Positions 33,178-42,138 of a stretch of DNA of 64,000 bases are shown piece by piece. The DNA is from Elusimicrobiota bacterium. Lineage in GTDB: Bacteria; Elusimicrobiota; Elusimicrobia; UBA1565; UBA9628. Where the stretch lies: positions 86,794-150,793 of the forward strand of contig DAHZHT010000002.1 in NCBI GenBank assembly GCA_027406905.1, written 5' to 3'. Below the pieces are notes generated by a model, which worked only from the letters and a program-made list of their open reading frames with translations, had not been told where the DNA came from and did no database searches. Made by a program: the position numbers and the translations under genes. The number at the start of each line of letters is the position of its first letter. Within the stretch, counting starts at the first letter, position 1.

Positions 33178-34908
33178 TCAACGCCACTGGACGGGGGGCC
33201 ACAGACCGCCGGAGGGCTCAGAGGAAGATTCCAAGGTCTTTGAGACCTCTGCTTTGACGCGGGTTTCGAGCTTGTCATGGTAACTCTTAAGACGCGCTTC
33301 TAAAATTTCCCTTTCCTTATTCCACATTTCTTTTTCGTGATTAAATTGCTGGCTTTCAATCTCGCGAGTCTTTTCTTCTTTTCTCAGCTTCTGCTCAAGC
33401 TCGGCTAGATTTCTCTCCAGGGACAAATTTTGAATCATCGCCGACTCGATTTCTTTTCTTATCTTTCCCACTTCTTCGATAGCGGCCTGCCGCTCGTTTT
33501 TAAGAATCTCAATTTCCTTTTGCGCCCCGGTAAGTTTCAAATCCGCCTCAAGCGCCGCCTGTCGGGCGTGGGAGAGCTCTTTTTCAAGTTGTATCAAACG
33601 ATCCATTTGAGAAGCGCTCTGAGCTCGCGCTTCCCTAAATTCGGCGCTAAGGGCCTCATGCCTTTCAATAAAGTCGTTGAGCTCTTTTTTCATCCGCGCT
33701 TCGTTTGACTTTCCGCGTTCTTCGAGCGCTTCCGAGCGTTCCAGAGCTTCCGTCAAGGAATTTTGAAGCGCGACGGATTTTTTCCAAAGCTCTTCGTTTC
33801 TCTTGCGGCTTGAAGAAAACTCTTCCGTCAAAATTTGAATTCGGCCCCTTAAATTTTCAATTTCCTTTTCTGAAATTTCAGAACGCGTTTGGGCCTCGCT
33901 TAATTTCGCCTTAAGACTTTGAGATTCTTCCAAAAGCTCCAAAGCCTGCTTGCGCCACATTTCCGAATCCTTCAATAGCCCTTCCTTGTCGGCTTGATAA
34001 GCGGCTCTTTCCGCCTCACGGGAAACCACAATCCGGTCCAAACTGGCCTGGACTTGTAAATTTTTGTCTTCAGCCAAGGCCAAGAGTTTTCCCAAATCTA
34101 TATTTTTAGGGCCTAATTCTTTAACCTTCGAGCGCCAATTTTCTATCTCGCGTATTAAAAGCGCGCGCTCTTCGGATGAAACTTTTTCAAGAGATTCTCT
34201 TCTCTCTTCCAGAATGCGTTCAGCCATTTGAACGCGCAAAGCCACTTCTTCCTTGATTTCGTCTCGAAAGCCCTTTAAGGCCGCCTGAAGATGAGCCCGT
34301 TCCTCCTTATAATAACTCTCAAAATGGGCTTTTCTTTCCTCTAGATTTTTTGATTCCGCCTCTATTTGGGCCTTTCGGTCGGATAACTGCGCATTTTTAG
34401 AAGAAAATTCTTCTTCCATGGCCGCGCGCCGCGCCTCTAAGGTCGCTTCCGAGCGGCGCGTTTTTTCCCGCGTTTCAGATTCCAATTCGCTTCTCAGCCG
34501 GTTAAAATCCCGCTCTAAGGCCTCTTTTCTGGCCGCGAAATCTTTCTCGAGATGCGTTTGTTTTTGAGAAAGCATCTCTTGGAGCTGAGACACCTCCAAT
34601 TCTTTTTTCGCGAGCAAAGAGGCATCCAGTTTGCCTTCGAGTTTCAGAGATAAATACTCTTCAAGCTTCGCGTAATAGAGTTCGCGCTGGGTTGACTCGG
34701 CATTCTTAAGGCCGATTGTTTTTTGGAGGGAAATTAAATTTTCTTGGGTTTTTTCGCGCGACCTTTCCGCCGCTTCGGCTTTGTCGGAAAGCCCGGCTTT
34801 ATCTTTCTCAAGAGACTGAATTTTTTCGAGAGCCCATCTCAAAGCCAAACGCGCGGTGTCAAGGCTTTGAATGGACTCTATATCCTGAAGGGACCTGGGC
34901 TCATCCAT
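33178..34908 (-). CDS. Long coiled-coil protein
   Basis: About 576 residues of heptad-like sequence rich in Glu, Lys, Leu, Arg (for example LEERKAHFESYYKEERAHL), with no membrane segment or catalytic motif. No family recognised; structural or scaffold role is a guess. ATG 34908 (AGGAACG upstream) is preferred to TTG 34938. Just upstream lies a GC-rich repetitive stretch (34939-34990). Confidence 0.6.
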   Translation of the reverse strand: MDEPRSLQDIESIQSLDTARLALRWALEKIQSLEKDKAGLSDKAEAAERSREKTQENLISLQKTIGLKNAESTQRELYYAKLEEYLSLKLEGKLDASLLAKKELEVSQLQEMLSQKQTHLEKDFAARKEALERDFNRLRSELESETREKTRRSEATLEARRAAMEEEFSSKNAQLSDRKAQIEAESKNLEERKAHFESYYKEERAHLQAALKGFRDEIKEEVALRVQMAERILEERRESLEKVSSEERALLIREIENWRSKVKELGPKNIDLGKLLALAEDKNLQVQASLDRIVVSREAERAAYQADKEGLLKDSEMWRKQALELLEESQSLKAKLSEAQTRSEISEKEIENLRGRIQILTEEFSSSRKRNEELWKKSVALQNSLTEALERSEALEERGKSNEARMKKELNDFIERHEALSAEFREARAQSASQMDRLIQLEKELSHARQAALEADLKLTGAQKEIEILKNERQAAIEEVGKIRKEIESAMIQNLSLERNLAELEQKLRKEEKTREIESQQFNHEKEMWNKEREILEARLKSYHDKLETRVKAEVSKTLESSSEPSGGLWPPVQWR

Positions 34909-35002
34909 GGTTTGCGTTCCTATGGACTCCGGCTCCAACCACTTACTCGCTTAGGCTCGCTCACGCCCTTAACTTAACAGGCGGGTGTTACAAATTTAAG
35001 TC

Positions 35003-35025
35003 GAGATAGGGACAGTCCCCATCTC
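35003..35025. repeat. REP-like palindrome 4
   Basis: GAGATAGGGACAGTCCCCATCTC. The outer arms GAGAT/ATCTC pair, as do GAGTT/AACTC in the copy at 40096, although the arm sequence differs. Confidence 0.6.
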
Positions 35026-35515
35026 TTAGTCTTTGGAAGAAGGGGAATCCACCGCATTGGCGATTCCGCGCGCGATCACGGGAAAGCCCGCGAACGGAAT
35101 TTTAACGCCCAAGGTGTAGGTGTTGTAATTGGTAAAGCTCGTCGGCTCTTCAGCAACCCCATTGACGGGATTATTATAGATTTGGCTTGGGAAATAGCTA
35201 AAGTAGGTGTAATGATAGCCGACAAAAACCCACATCGCGCTCAGCGCGTGCCAATCCGCTTCAAGCCCCAGGCGGAATAAAGGGCTCTTGCCCCAAAGCG
35301 GCATTGGACGGCATGGGAGGGTTGAGCGCCGGAACGGTAATATTGGGGCTGATGGTCTCTCCAATTCCAGCATCCCCTGAAAAAACCAGGTCGTGTTTGT
35401 GGAGTATATGAATTGGGGGAACGTCAGTCTGGGTCTGCCATGCCCATACCGGCGCTGAAGATAAAGACAGCGGTCCGATAATCAGGCAGAGAAAAACAGT
35501 TTAGAATTTCGTCAC
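35026..35515 (-). pseudogene. Degraded outer-membrane barrel gene
   Basis: Two frames carry halves of one protein. Frame A (from about 35515) holds a signal peptide (VFLCLIIGPLSLSSAPVWA) and about 60 further residues, ending at ...QEPFIPPGA. Frame B continues with barrel-like sequence (LGLEADWHALSAMWVFVGYHYTYF ... TLGVKIPFAGF) to the stop at 35026. The candidate start GTG 35515 is followed by an in-frame TAA after four codons. So a nonsense change plus a frameshift, or sequencing error, has split it. It lies directly downstream of ctaD. Confidence 0.6.
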
Positions 35516-35540
35516 GAACTTAATTTCATAGAATAATATT

Positions 35541-37256
35541 TCATACCAATTCCGCGGCGTTTTGAGCGGCCCAGCCCTCGCGATTATTGGGCTGCGAGTA
35601 TTCGTAGGGACCGCGATAGACGGAAACGGGATTGACGAAGTTCCCATGCGGCGGCGGAGAGGGGCAAGCCCAATCCAAGGTCGTCGCTTCCCAAGGATTA
35701 TCGGAAACCCGCTCTCCTTTAAAAATGCTGCGGAAAAAATTGTAGATAAAGGGAATTTGGGCCAAGAGCAGAATTCCGGCGAAAACGGAACTGACGACAT
35801 GCCATTTTTGCCAAGGCACGTTATGCGCCTGCGCCAAGGGGTTCCATAATCTGCGGGATTGCCCGGCAAGCCCCAAAATAAACATCGGGAAAAACGTCCC
35901 GTTAATTCCGATAACTGTCCCCCAAAAATGAATTTTCCCGAGCGTTTCATCCATCTTGCGCCCGAACCATTTGGGAAACCAAAAATAAATCCCGCCAAAA
36001 AGGGCCATCAAAATCCCCGCGACCACGACGTAGTGGAAATGCCCGATAACGTAATAGGTGTCGTGAAGATAAATATCGGTGACGGTGACCCCCAGTGGAA
36101 TTCCGGTCAGTCCTCCGATTCCAAAGAGCGGCAAGAATGAAAGCGCGAAAAGCATCGGCACTGTAAAGCGGATAGAGCCCCCCTGAAGGCTAAAGACCAG
36201 ACAAGTTAAAAGAATCACCGATGGCACCGAGATCGCCAAGGTCGTAATCGCGAAGAAATCCGACAAAAACGGGCTCATGCCGCTGATATAAAGATGATGC
36301 GCCCAAACGATGAAAGATAAAATAAGAATCGTCAAAAGAGATCCCACCATCGCCTTGTATCCGTAAAGAGGTTTGCGGGAATTATTGGCGATAATTTCGG
36401 CGATAATTCCAATCGCCGGAAGAAGAAGCACGTAGACCTCCGGATGTCCTAAAAACCAAAACAGATGCTGCCACAAAATCGGCTGCCCGCCGCCCGCCGC
36501 GCCCGAGGCATGGCCTAAAATCACCAATCCCTGCGGCAAATAAAAACTGGTATGGGCGACGCAATCCATCAAAAGAAGAACTGCCCCCGCTTCGACCGGC
36601 GGAAACGCCAGCAAAACGATCGCCGAAGTCACTAATTGCGCCCAGACAAAAATCGGCAGACGGCCAAGGGTCAGGCCCGGAGCCCGCATATTCAGCCCGG
36701 TTACGATAAAATTGATGGCTCCCAAAAGAGATGAGTTAATAATGAAGACCATCGCTAAAATCCAGATCGTCGTCCCGCGCGTAATCTCGGAAAGCGGCGG
36801 ATAAGCCGTCCAACCCGATTGAAGCGGGCCGCTGGGGAGAAAGAAAGAAGAGGTCAAAATTAAACATCCAATGACGAAAGACCAATAAGAGAGCATATTA
36901 AGCTTTGGAAACGCCATGTCCGGCGCCCCAACTTGCAGAGGAAGGACGTAATTGCCGAACGCGGCGAAACCCAGGGGCGCGATCCCCAGGAAAATCATCG
37001 CGGTTCCATGCATGGCGCCAAGCATGTTATAGAGTTCAGGCGACATCACGCCATTGGGGGCGAGTTTAGCCGACAAAAGCCGCCCCAGAAGAGGAATCGG
37101 ATGCATCGGGAAAGCCAATTCCCAACGCATGATTAAGACAAAGAAAAATCCAATCAAAAGCGCGAAGAGGGAAGTAAACATATACTGGAGCGCGATGATC
37201 TTGTGATCGGTGGCGAAAACGTATTTTTTTAGGAAACTCGTCTTATGCTCGCTCAT
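35541..37256 (-). CDS. ctaD: Cytochrome c oxidase subunit I
   Basis: Haem-copper oxidase core, 571 aa, about 12 transmembrane helices. Ligands visible: MHGTAMIF (low-spin haem His), WFLGHPEVYVLLLP (CuB His with cross-linked Tyr), WAHHLYISG (two CuB His) and HDTYYVIGHFHYVVVAG (haem His residues). The HPEVY form indicates an A-type proton-pumping oxidase. GAGAGGGG before ATG. It follows ctaC after 14 bp. Subunit III and IV are not seen in the window. Confidence 0.96.
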   Translation of the reverse strand: MSEHKTSFLKKYVFATDHKIIALQYMFTSLFALLIGFFFVLIMRWELAFPMHPIPLLGRLLSAKLAPNGVMSPELYNMLGAMHGTAMIFLGIAPLGFAAFGNYVLPLQVGAPDMAFPKLNMLSYWSFVIGCLILTSSFFLPSGPLQSGWTAYPPLSEITRGTTIWILAMVFIINSSLLGAINFIVTGLNMRAPGLTLGRLPIFVWAQLVTSAIVLLAFPPVEAGAVLLLMDCVAHTSFYLPQGLVILGHASGAAGGGQPILWQHLFWFLGHPEVYVLLLPAIGIIAEIIANNSRKPLYGYKAMVGSLLTILILSFIVWAHHLYISGMSPFLSDFFAITTLAISVPSVILLTCLVFSLQGGSIRFTVPMLFALSFLPLFGIGGLTGIPLGVTVTDIYLHDTYYVIGHFHYVVVAGILMALFGGIYFWFPKWFGRKMDETLGKIHFWGTVIGINGTFFPMFILGLAGQSRRLWNPLAQAHNVPWQKWHVVSSVFAGILLLAQIPFIYNFFRSIFKGERVSDNPWEATTLDWACPSPPPHGNFVNPVSVYRGPYEYSQPNNREGWAAQNAAELV

Positions 37257-37270
37257 CGAAACCCCTCTCT

Positions 37271-38044
37271 TTAGAAGTTATTGGCGGAACTAGCCGCAAC
37301 GGAAACCGGAGTATTTTTTTTCAGCCAAGCCGCGAAATCTTCCGGGCTTTGGACGATGACATGCCCGACCATTAAACTATGCCCAAAACCGCACAGCTGA
37401 GCGCAGGCCAGATCATATGTCCCAAGCCTGGTCGGTTTAACCCACAAAGGAATATCCATTCCCGGAACGATATCTTGTTTGATGCGAAACTCAGGAACAG
37501 CAAAATCATGAACGACATCCATCGACATCAAATGGATAAGAGCCGTTTTCCCCAGAGGCAAATGAATCTCATTGGCCAGGACAATATCGTCTTTGGCCGC
37601 CGGATCGTTATAATCAAGCCCAATAGGATTAGAAAAACTGACTAGTCCTTTTTTGCGCTTTCCGAACTTGCCGTCCAAGCCGGGATATTGGATATTCCAG
37701 GCAAACTGCTGGGCTAGGACGTTGATTTCTACCACATCCGGCCCCATCGGCATGTCTTCTTTTATTTTTCCCCAAACCGGAATTTCCCAAAAGATGATCA
37801 AAATCATTTCCAGTATCAGAACCACGGCCCCCGGAAACATGGCTTTTGAAATTCCCTCGGATTTTTCGTATTCAGCCTGGACCCCGGGTCTTTTTCTATA
37901 GCGAAAAACCAAATAGGCCAAATAGACGCTCCAGGAAAAGAAGACAAAAACAATAGAGGCAAAAGTAAGCCGCAATCCAAAATCGATATCCGCGGCATAA
38001 CTGGAGGCAGCGGGCGGAAGACCAAAGAGATGGAGAAGATTCAT
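37271..38044 (-). CDS. ctaC: Cytochrome c oxidase subunit II
   Basis: 257 aa, two transmembrane helices, then a periplasmic cupredoxin domain with the CuA site: VHDFAVPEF (His) and CAQLCGFGHSLM near residues 213-224 (two Cys, His, Met). No fused cytochrome c domain, so an ordinary aa3-like subunit rather than caa3. AGAGG site 5 nt before ATG. First gene of ctaC-ctaD. Confidence 0.95.
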   Translation of the reverse strand: MNLLHLFGLPPAASSYAADIDFGLRLTFASIVFVFFSWSVYLAYLVFRYRKRPGVQAEYEKSEGISKAMFPGAVVLILEMILIIFWEIPVWGKIKEDMPMGPDVVEINVLAQQFAWNIQYPGLDGKFGKRKKGLVSFSNPIGLDYNDPAAKDDIVLANEIHLPLGKTALIHLMSMDVVHDFAVPEFRIKQDIVPGMDIPLWVKPTRLGTYDLACAQLCGFGHSLMVGHVIVQSPEDFAAWLKKNTPVSVAASSANNF

Positions 38045-38060
38045 TTCATTTCGCCTCTTT

Positions 38061-38088
38061 CCGTAAATTTTTTACGGTTACTATTATA
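38061..38088 (-). promoter_or_regulatory. cta promoter with palindrome
   Basis: -10 TATAAT (38083-38088, minus strand) followed by a perfect inverted repeat CCGTAAATTTTTTACGG (38061-38077) that would lie at the 5' end of the transcript or act as an operator. The -35 region falls in the terminator stem and is poor. Confidence 0.5.
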
Positions 38089-38099
38089 GAGGAAAGAAA

Positions 38100-38135
38100 A
38101 AAGTCCTTCTATGATCTAAGTCATAGAAGGACTTT
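38100..38135 (-). terminator. Rho-independent terminator of the MFS gene
   Basis: A perfect 15-bp stem AAAGTCCTTCTATGA / TCATAGAAGGACTTT with a 6-nt loop, followed on the minus strand by a T-rich run. It ends 8 bp after the MFS stop codon. Confidence 0.85.
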
Positions 38136-38142
38136 TAAAAAA

Positions 38143-39960
38143 TCAATGGGAAGATTTAAAGGATAAAAGGGTCAAAATACCCAGAAGCGTCACCAAAATA
38201 TTGGCGAAGATGATGATATGCGGCATCGTCAAAACGGCGGCCCAAGCGGGGAAAATTTGGCTTAAGCTAGCGGCGATAAAAATAGGGAGAGTGCCCAAAA
38301 TACTAGCCGTCATCATCCATTTAGAGAGATTTTTGAGTTTGGATTGAGGGAGTTTTTCCTGGTAAAGACTCATCCATTTATTGGAGTTAATCATGATCAT
38401 GCCCCCCATCACTCCCGCAAGAGCCATCGACAAAGCGGGGATGGAAACAAGAGAGCTCGCCCACAAAAACGCCAAGACCGCCGCGATTCCGGAGAATGTC
38501 CAAGGTCTCTCCCCTTTTTTAGGAAGAAGAGCCATTGTCGCTAAAAACCCGAATACCCAACTTCCAAAGTCGTAAGACCCAATGATATTGCCAGCCATCT
38601 TGTCGGAGTGAAAAATTCCCAGAGAAATGGCGGCGGCAAAAACCGCATAGAGAGAAAAATGCATGAACCGAAAAAACACAAACGGAACATAATTTCGCCA
38701 AGAAAGCCCGCCCTCGGGAGTTTTCTCTAGCGCTGCCGGAGAATCGGGAGAAACGTTCGGTTTATGCAACTTTAAAGAAGCGTAAAATAAAGTTGAAATC
38801 AGGAAAAAGGAACTAGAAATTCCAAGCATCACGCTCCCGCCGAAAACGTGGAGAAGCGGAACTGAAATCATCGCCATCGCAATTGAACTTAACTCCACCC
38901 ACTGATAGGCGTAGTTAAGGCCAAACTCCCGCTGGGACCTATCCGAAATTAAAAGCGGCGGAATTAAATTCTCGGTCACTCCCCGCGTCGCGCCGTAGAC
39001 CAGTCCCGACAAAGCCGATCCCAACAAAAACGTTCCAAAAAGAGCGGCATGGGACAAATGAAGAAAAATGGCAACGGGGACAATTCCGCCGCTTAAAGCG
39101 GAAATAATCAGCGCGGCATTGTTAATGACCTTTGGGCTAAAATGGCCCACGAAAAAAGCCCCGATCCACGCGCCTGGAATGCGGGCAATCAAATTGACGC
39201 CGGAAGCGATAATGGCTTGGGAAAGGCCAAAGACCTGGGCGGTAAACACCGGAAGAGCCACCGCCTGCATTTCTCCCCCCATGGCGGCGATAGACCAACC
39301 CGGAACATATTTCCATAAAAACTGGGAAGGCAGTTCCTGAATTCGCCCTAGCCATTTAAATTTTTTGGGCGAAGGGGCGTTTCCCAAGTTTCCCGAGCTT
39401 TCAATGGGAACCCGAACCTCGGGCTTTTCAACAGCCCCGGAAAGATCGGCTTTAAGCGCGAGATTTGAAGCCGCAGGTCTTGAAATCTCTTCAACGCTTG
39501 GCGCAGACAAAGCGTTGGAATTTTTTTGTCGATCGAAGATACGGTTAAGAGCGCCAAGCGAAATTTTCCTTGACTCCGAAGATGAACCGGAAATCTTTTT
39601 GACGAGACCAATTAGAATCCGGCGGCTTTTGGGTAAGCGCTCTTTTGACTTCGGGAGAAAAGCGGGCGTAGTCTTGGGCAACGCTCGCGTTTGAGGCGGA
39701 GCAGGCTTAGACTCTAAAACCTTTTTCCCCTCGACTTCCGGCAAAACCACATCGGTTTTTTCCTCGACAGAAAGGCCTTCAAATTCTTCAATGGAAGGGC
39801 CTTGACCGAGAGGAGTGGAAACGGGAAGATGGGGCAATTCAAGAGAAGAAATCTCAGGATTTGGTTCTGAAAATTCCGCCGCGAAAGCCCGATAAAAAGA
39901 AAGTCCCGGAGATAAAATCGTCAGCGTCGTCGCCAGCGCCCAGGCAGTTATTTTCTTAAT
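38143..39960 (-). CDS. MFS transporter with secretory leader and long periplasmic N-domain
   Basis: 605 aa. From a probable ATT start codon at 39960, preceded by AAGGAG at 7 nt, comes a complete signal peptide ending AFAAEFSEP. About 150 residues of Pro/Ser/Lys-rich sequence follow, then about 12 transmembrane segments of MFS type (GVNLIARIPGAWIGAFFVGH; GSYDFGSWVFGFLAT). A TTG at 39837 would remove the signal peptide. Signal peptides are unusual for MFS proteins. Substrate unknown. Own box-type promoter, strong terminator. Confidence 0.75.
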   Translation of the reverse strand: MKKITAWALATTLTILSPGLSFYRAFAAEFSEPNPEISSLELPHLPVSTPLGQGPSIEEFEGLSVEEKTDVVLPEVEGKKVLESKPAPPQTRALPKTTPAFLPKSKERLPKSRRILIGLVKKISGSSSESRKISLGALNRIFDRQKNSNALSAPSVEEISRPAASNLALKADLSGAVEKPEVRVPIESSGNLGNAPSPKKFKWLGRIQELPSQFLWKYVPGWSIAAMGGEMQAVALPVFTAQVFGLSQAIIASGVNLIARIPGAWIGAFFVGHFSPKVINNAALIISALSGGIVPVAIFLHLSHAALFGTFLLGSALSGLVYGATRGVTENLIPPLLISDRSQREFGLNYAYQWVELSSIAMAMISVPLLHVFGGSVMLGISSSFFLISTLFYASLKLHKPNVSPDSPAALEKTPEGGLSWRNYVPFVFFRFMHFSLYAVFAAAISLGIFHSDKMAGNIIGSYDFGSWVFGFLATMALLPKKGERPWTFSGIAAVLAFLWASSLVSIPALSMALAGVMGGMIMINSNKWMSLYQEKLPQSKLKNLSKWMMTASILGTLPIFIAASLSQIFPAWAAVLTMPHIIIFANILVTLLGILTLLSFKSSH

Positions 39961-40025
39961 GGGAATTCTCCTTTATGAGTCTAAGCGGTTTTAAGCGCTT
40001 TCCCGCCATCTTATCCGGCTTTATC

Positions 40026-40093
40026 ATTGTATCCAACAATACAGCAGACCCCAAGGGCCAAAAGGCCTAGAGCCTTTCCGGCAAAAGGCCCAG
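40026..40093 (-). promoter_or_regulatory. Tandem-box promoter E (MFS gene)
   Basis: -10 TACAAT (40026-40031), box 1 at 40055-40070 (GGGCCAAAAGGCCTAG), box 2 at 40078-40093 (CCGGCAAAAGGCCCAG); spacings identical to the other promoters. Confidence 0.65.
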
Positions 40094-40095
40094 TG

Positions 40096-40120
40096 GCGAG
40101 TTGGGGACTGTCCCTAACTC
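40096..40120. repeat. REP-like palindrome 5
   Basis: GAGTTGGGGACTGTCCCTAACTC core; overlaps the stop codon of alr by two bases. Confidence 0.6.
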
Positions 40121-41189
40121 AAACGTAGAGCCGGGGAATCCTGGAATGCGCGGCGGTGCGGCGCACGGGAAGAGTGATGACATCTCCAACTTTAGCGCGG
40201 GGAATCTCGCTGACGTCCACCAGCAGATGGGAAATCCCGCAACCGCCGATAAACGGCGCCTTGGTCTTCCCTATCATTCCCCAATACTCAAAGCCGGAAC
40301 CCAAGCGAATCAGCCTCTCGGCGGGCTCCATCGTGATTCCATCGGAGTATCCGGCCAATAGCGTCGCAACCTTCATTTTTCTCGGGGAAACGTAGGCGCT
40401 CGCGTATCCCACGGACTCACCTGAGGCAATCGCGCGAATATGAATGATTCGAGCCTGAAAACGCCAGGGATTTTTGAGCGGGATTAATTTTGATTTCGCG
40501 GCGTTGATTCCATAAATCAAATTTCCGATTCGCGCCATATCCATTCTCCAGTGGGGAAAATCGAGGAAAACGGAACTATTGGCGGCGTGACAAATTAAAC
40601 CCGGATGCGTCTTTTTTAGCCGTTGAGCGATCTGGCTAAAATCGCGTAATTTTTCCTCCGCTTCGACCGCATTTTTTCCGGGGATATAATCGATATGGGC
40701 GGAAAGACCTTGAAGATGAATTTTCTTAAAGCGCTTAAGGCTTGAGACGAACCAGTCTATCCGCTGCGGAGAAATTCCCCAGCGGCCGAGGCCGAAATCC
40801 AAATCGATATGGACGGAAACGGGACGAGAAAAGGATGCCTTGCTATTGAGAGCGCGGAGCTGATCCAAATTATCGACCGTGACGGAAGTTTTAAGTTTAA
40901 CCGCCTCTTCGGCCATGTGCGGCAAAATCGGCGCCATTAAACAAAGGGGATGAGAAATCCCCGCGTTTCTAATTTGTCTGGCTTCTTCAACGCTCAAAAC
41001 CCCTATAAAAGGAACGCCCGTTTTAACCGCCACCTTCGCCACGGGAATCATCCCGTGCCCATAGGCATCCGCTTTTAAAACCGCCATCACCTTAGTCCCG
41101 GGTCCGGCCTTAGACATCACCCAATCAAGATTGAAGCCAATGGCCTTCAAATCAATTTCAATCCATTTAAGAAACGGTTTTTGCCGCAT
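40119..41189 (-). CDS. alr: Alanine racemase
   Basis: PLP enzyme making D-Ala for peptidoglycan. The PLP lysine is Lys39 in VLKADAYGHG, as in known Alr. Further motifs: SAHIDYIPG, RIGNLIYGIN and the Tyr-containing C-terminal barrel. 356 aa. TATAAT lies exactly 6 nt before the ATG. Divergent from hemC. Confidence 0.95.
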   Translation of the reverse strand: MRQKPFLKWIEIDLKAIGFNLDWVMSKAGPGTKVMAVLKADAYGHGMIPVAKVAVKTGVPFIGVLSVEEARQIRNAGISHPLCLMAPILPHMAEEAVKLKTSVTVDNLDQLRALNSKASFSRPVSVHIDLDFGLGRWGISPQRIDWFVSSLKRFKKIHLQGLSAHIDYIPGKNAVEAEEKLRDFSQIAQRLKKTHPGLICHAANSSVFLDFPHWRMDMARIGNLIYGINAAKSKLIPLKNPWRFQARIIHIRAIASGESVGYASAYVSPRKMKVATLLAGYSDGITMEPAERLIRLGSGFEYWGMIGKTKAPFIGGCGISHLLVDVSEIPRAKVGDVITLPVRRTAAHSRIPRLYV

Positions 41190-41195
41190 GTCGTG

Positions 41196-41223
41196 ATTAT
41201 AGAAAATTAGAATTTTCTACAAT
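41196..41223. promoter_or_regulatory. Divergent alr/hemC promoters with 18-bp palindrome
   Basis: alr -10 TATAAT (41196-41201, minus) and hemC -10 TACAAT (41218-41223, plus) flank a perfect inverted repeat AGAAAATTAGAATTTTCT (41201-41218) whose end bases touch both hexamers. Both start codons follow after 6 nt. Probable operator controlling both genes. Confidence 0.65.
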
Positions 41224-41229
41224 GATTGG

Positions 41230-42138
41230 GTGAAGCTCAAAATTGGAACCCGAGGCTCGCCCCTGGCCCTGGCCCAAAGCCGTTGGGTCGAGAGCCGCCT
41301 TAAGGAAATCGACTCCTCTGTCGAGACCGAGCTCAAAATCATCAAGACCTCGGGAGATTTATTTCAGAACCATTCCCCCCAGGAAGCGCACGCGGCCTCT
41401 TTGTCTCCCCAAGGGACCAAGGGTCTCTTCGTCAAGGAAATCGAAGAAGCCCTGATAAAAAAAGAAATTGATTTAGCCGTCCACAGCGCCAAAGACATGC
41501 CCGCTGAAATTCCGGAAGAGCTCCATATTCTGGCCTATCCGGAACGGGAAAACCCGCAAGACGTTTTTATCGGACGCGACGGACTAAAATGGAAAGAGAT
41601 TCAGGCGGGACACAAAATCGGAACCTCTTCTCTGAGAAGACAAATCCAGACTAAAATGATTTTCCCGGGGGTGACGACCGCGCCTCTTCGCGGAAATGTC
41701 GACACCCGATTAAAGAAATTGGAAGAAAAATCCTTGGATGGAATTATTTTAGCGGCAGCGGGACTCAAGAGGCTTAAGCGGGAAATTCCCTCGGCTGACC
41801 TCATTGATATTGACGCGATGGTCCCGGCCCCCGGGCAAGGGGCTCTGGCCATTGAATCTCGCGTCGAAGATGATTTGCGCCTTTTTTCTCAAATTCTCGA
41901 TCACGGGCCGACTCGAATCGCGGTTGAATGGGAAAGAGAATTTTTGCGCCTTGTCGGCGGCGGATGCTCGACACCGCTTGGCGCCTTTGCCGAAATTAAG
42001 TCCGAGGGAATTGAAATGCGGGTTTTCTTGGCCCAGGAAGACGGAAGCCAGGCTCGCAATCTCAAGTCTGTTTGTAAAGACACGAGTCTGAGAGTCTCAT
42101 TTCTTAAAGATCTCGCGCATAAAGTCGCCTTGAGATAA
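41230..42138 (+). CDS. hemC: Hydroxymethylbilane synthase
   Basis: Polymerises porphobilinogen in haem synthesis. IGTRGSPLALAQS at the start, HSAKDMP, and the dipyrromethane cofactor Cys246 in GGGCSTPLG. 302 aa. Leaderless GTG start. The downstream mfd ATG follows immediately after the stop codon. Confidence 0.96.
   Translation: MKLKIGTRGSPLALAQSRWVESRLKEIDSSVETELKIIKTSGDLFQNHSPQEAHAASLSPQGTKGLFVKEIEEALIKKEIDLAVHSAKDMPAEIPEELHILAYPERENPQDVFIGRDGLKWKEIQAGHKIGTSSLRRQIQTKMIFPGVTTAPLRGNVDTRLKKLEEKSLDGIILAAAGLKRLKREIPSADLIDIDAMVPAPGQGALAIESRVEDDLRLFSQILDHGPTRIAVEWEREFLRLVGGGCSTPLGAFAEIKSEGIEMRVFLAQEDGSQARNLKSVCKDTSLRVSFLKDLAHKVALR

Noticed and set aside
34939..34990. GC-rich GCGAGCCTAAGCGAG-type stretch before the coiled-coil gene as a repeat family
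   Set aside because: Only one copy in the window; cannot be called a repeat here.
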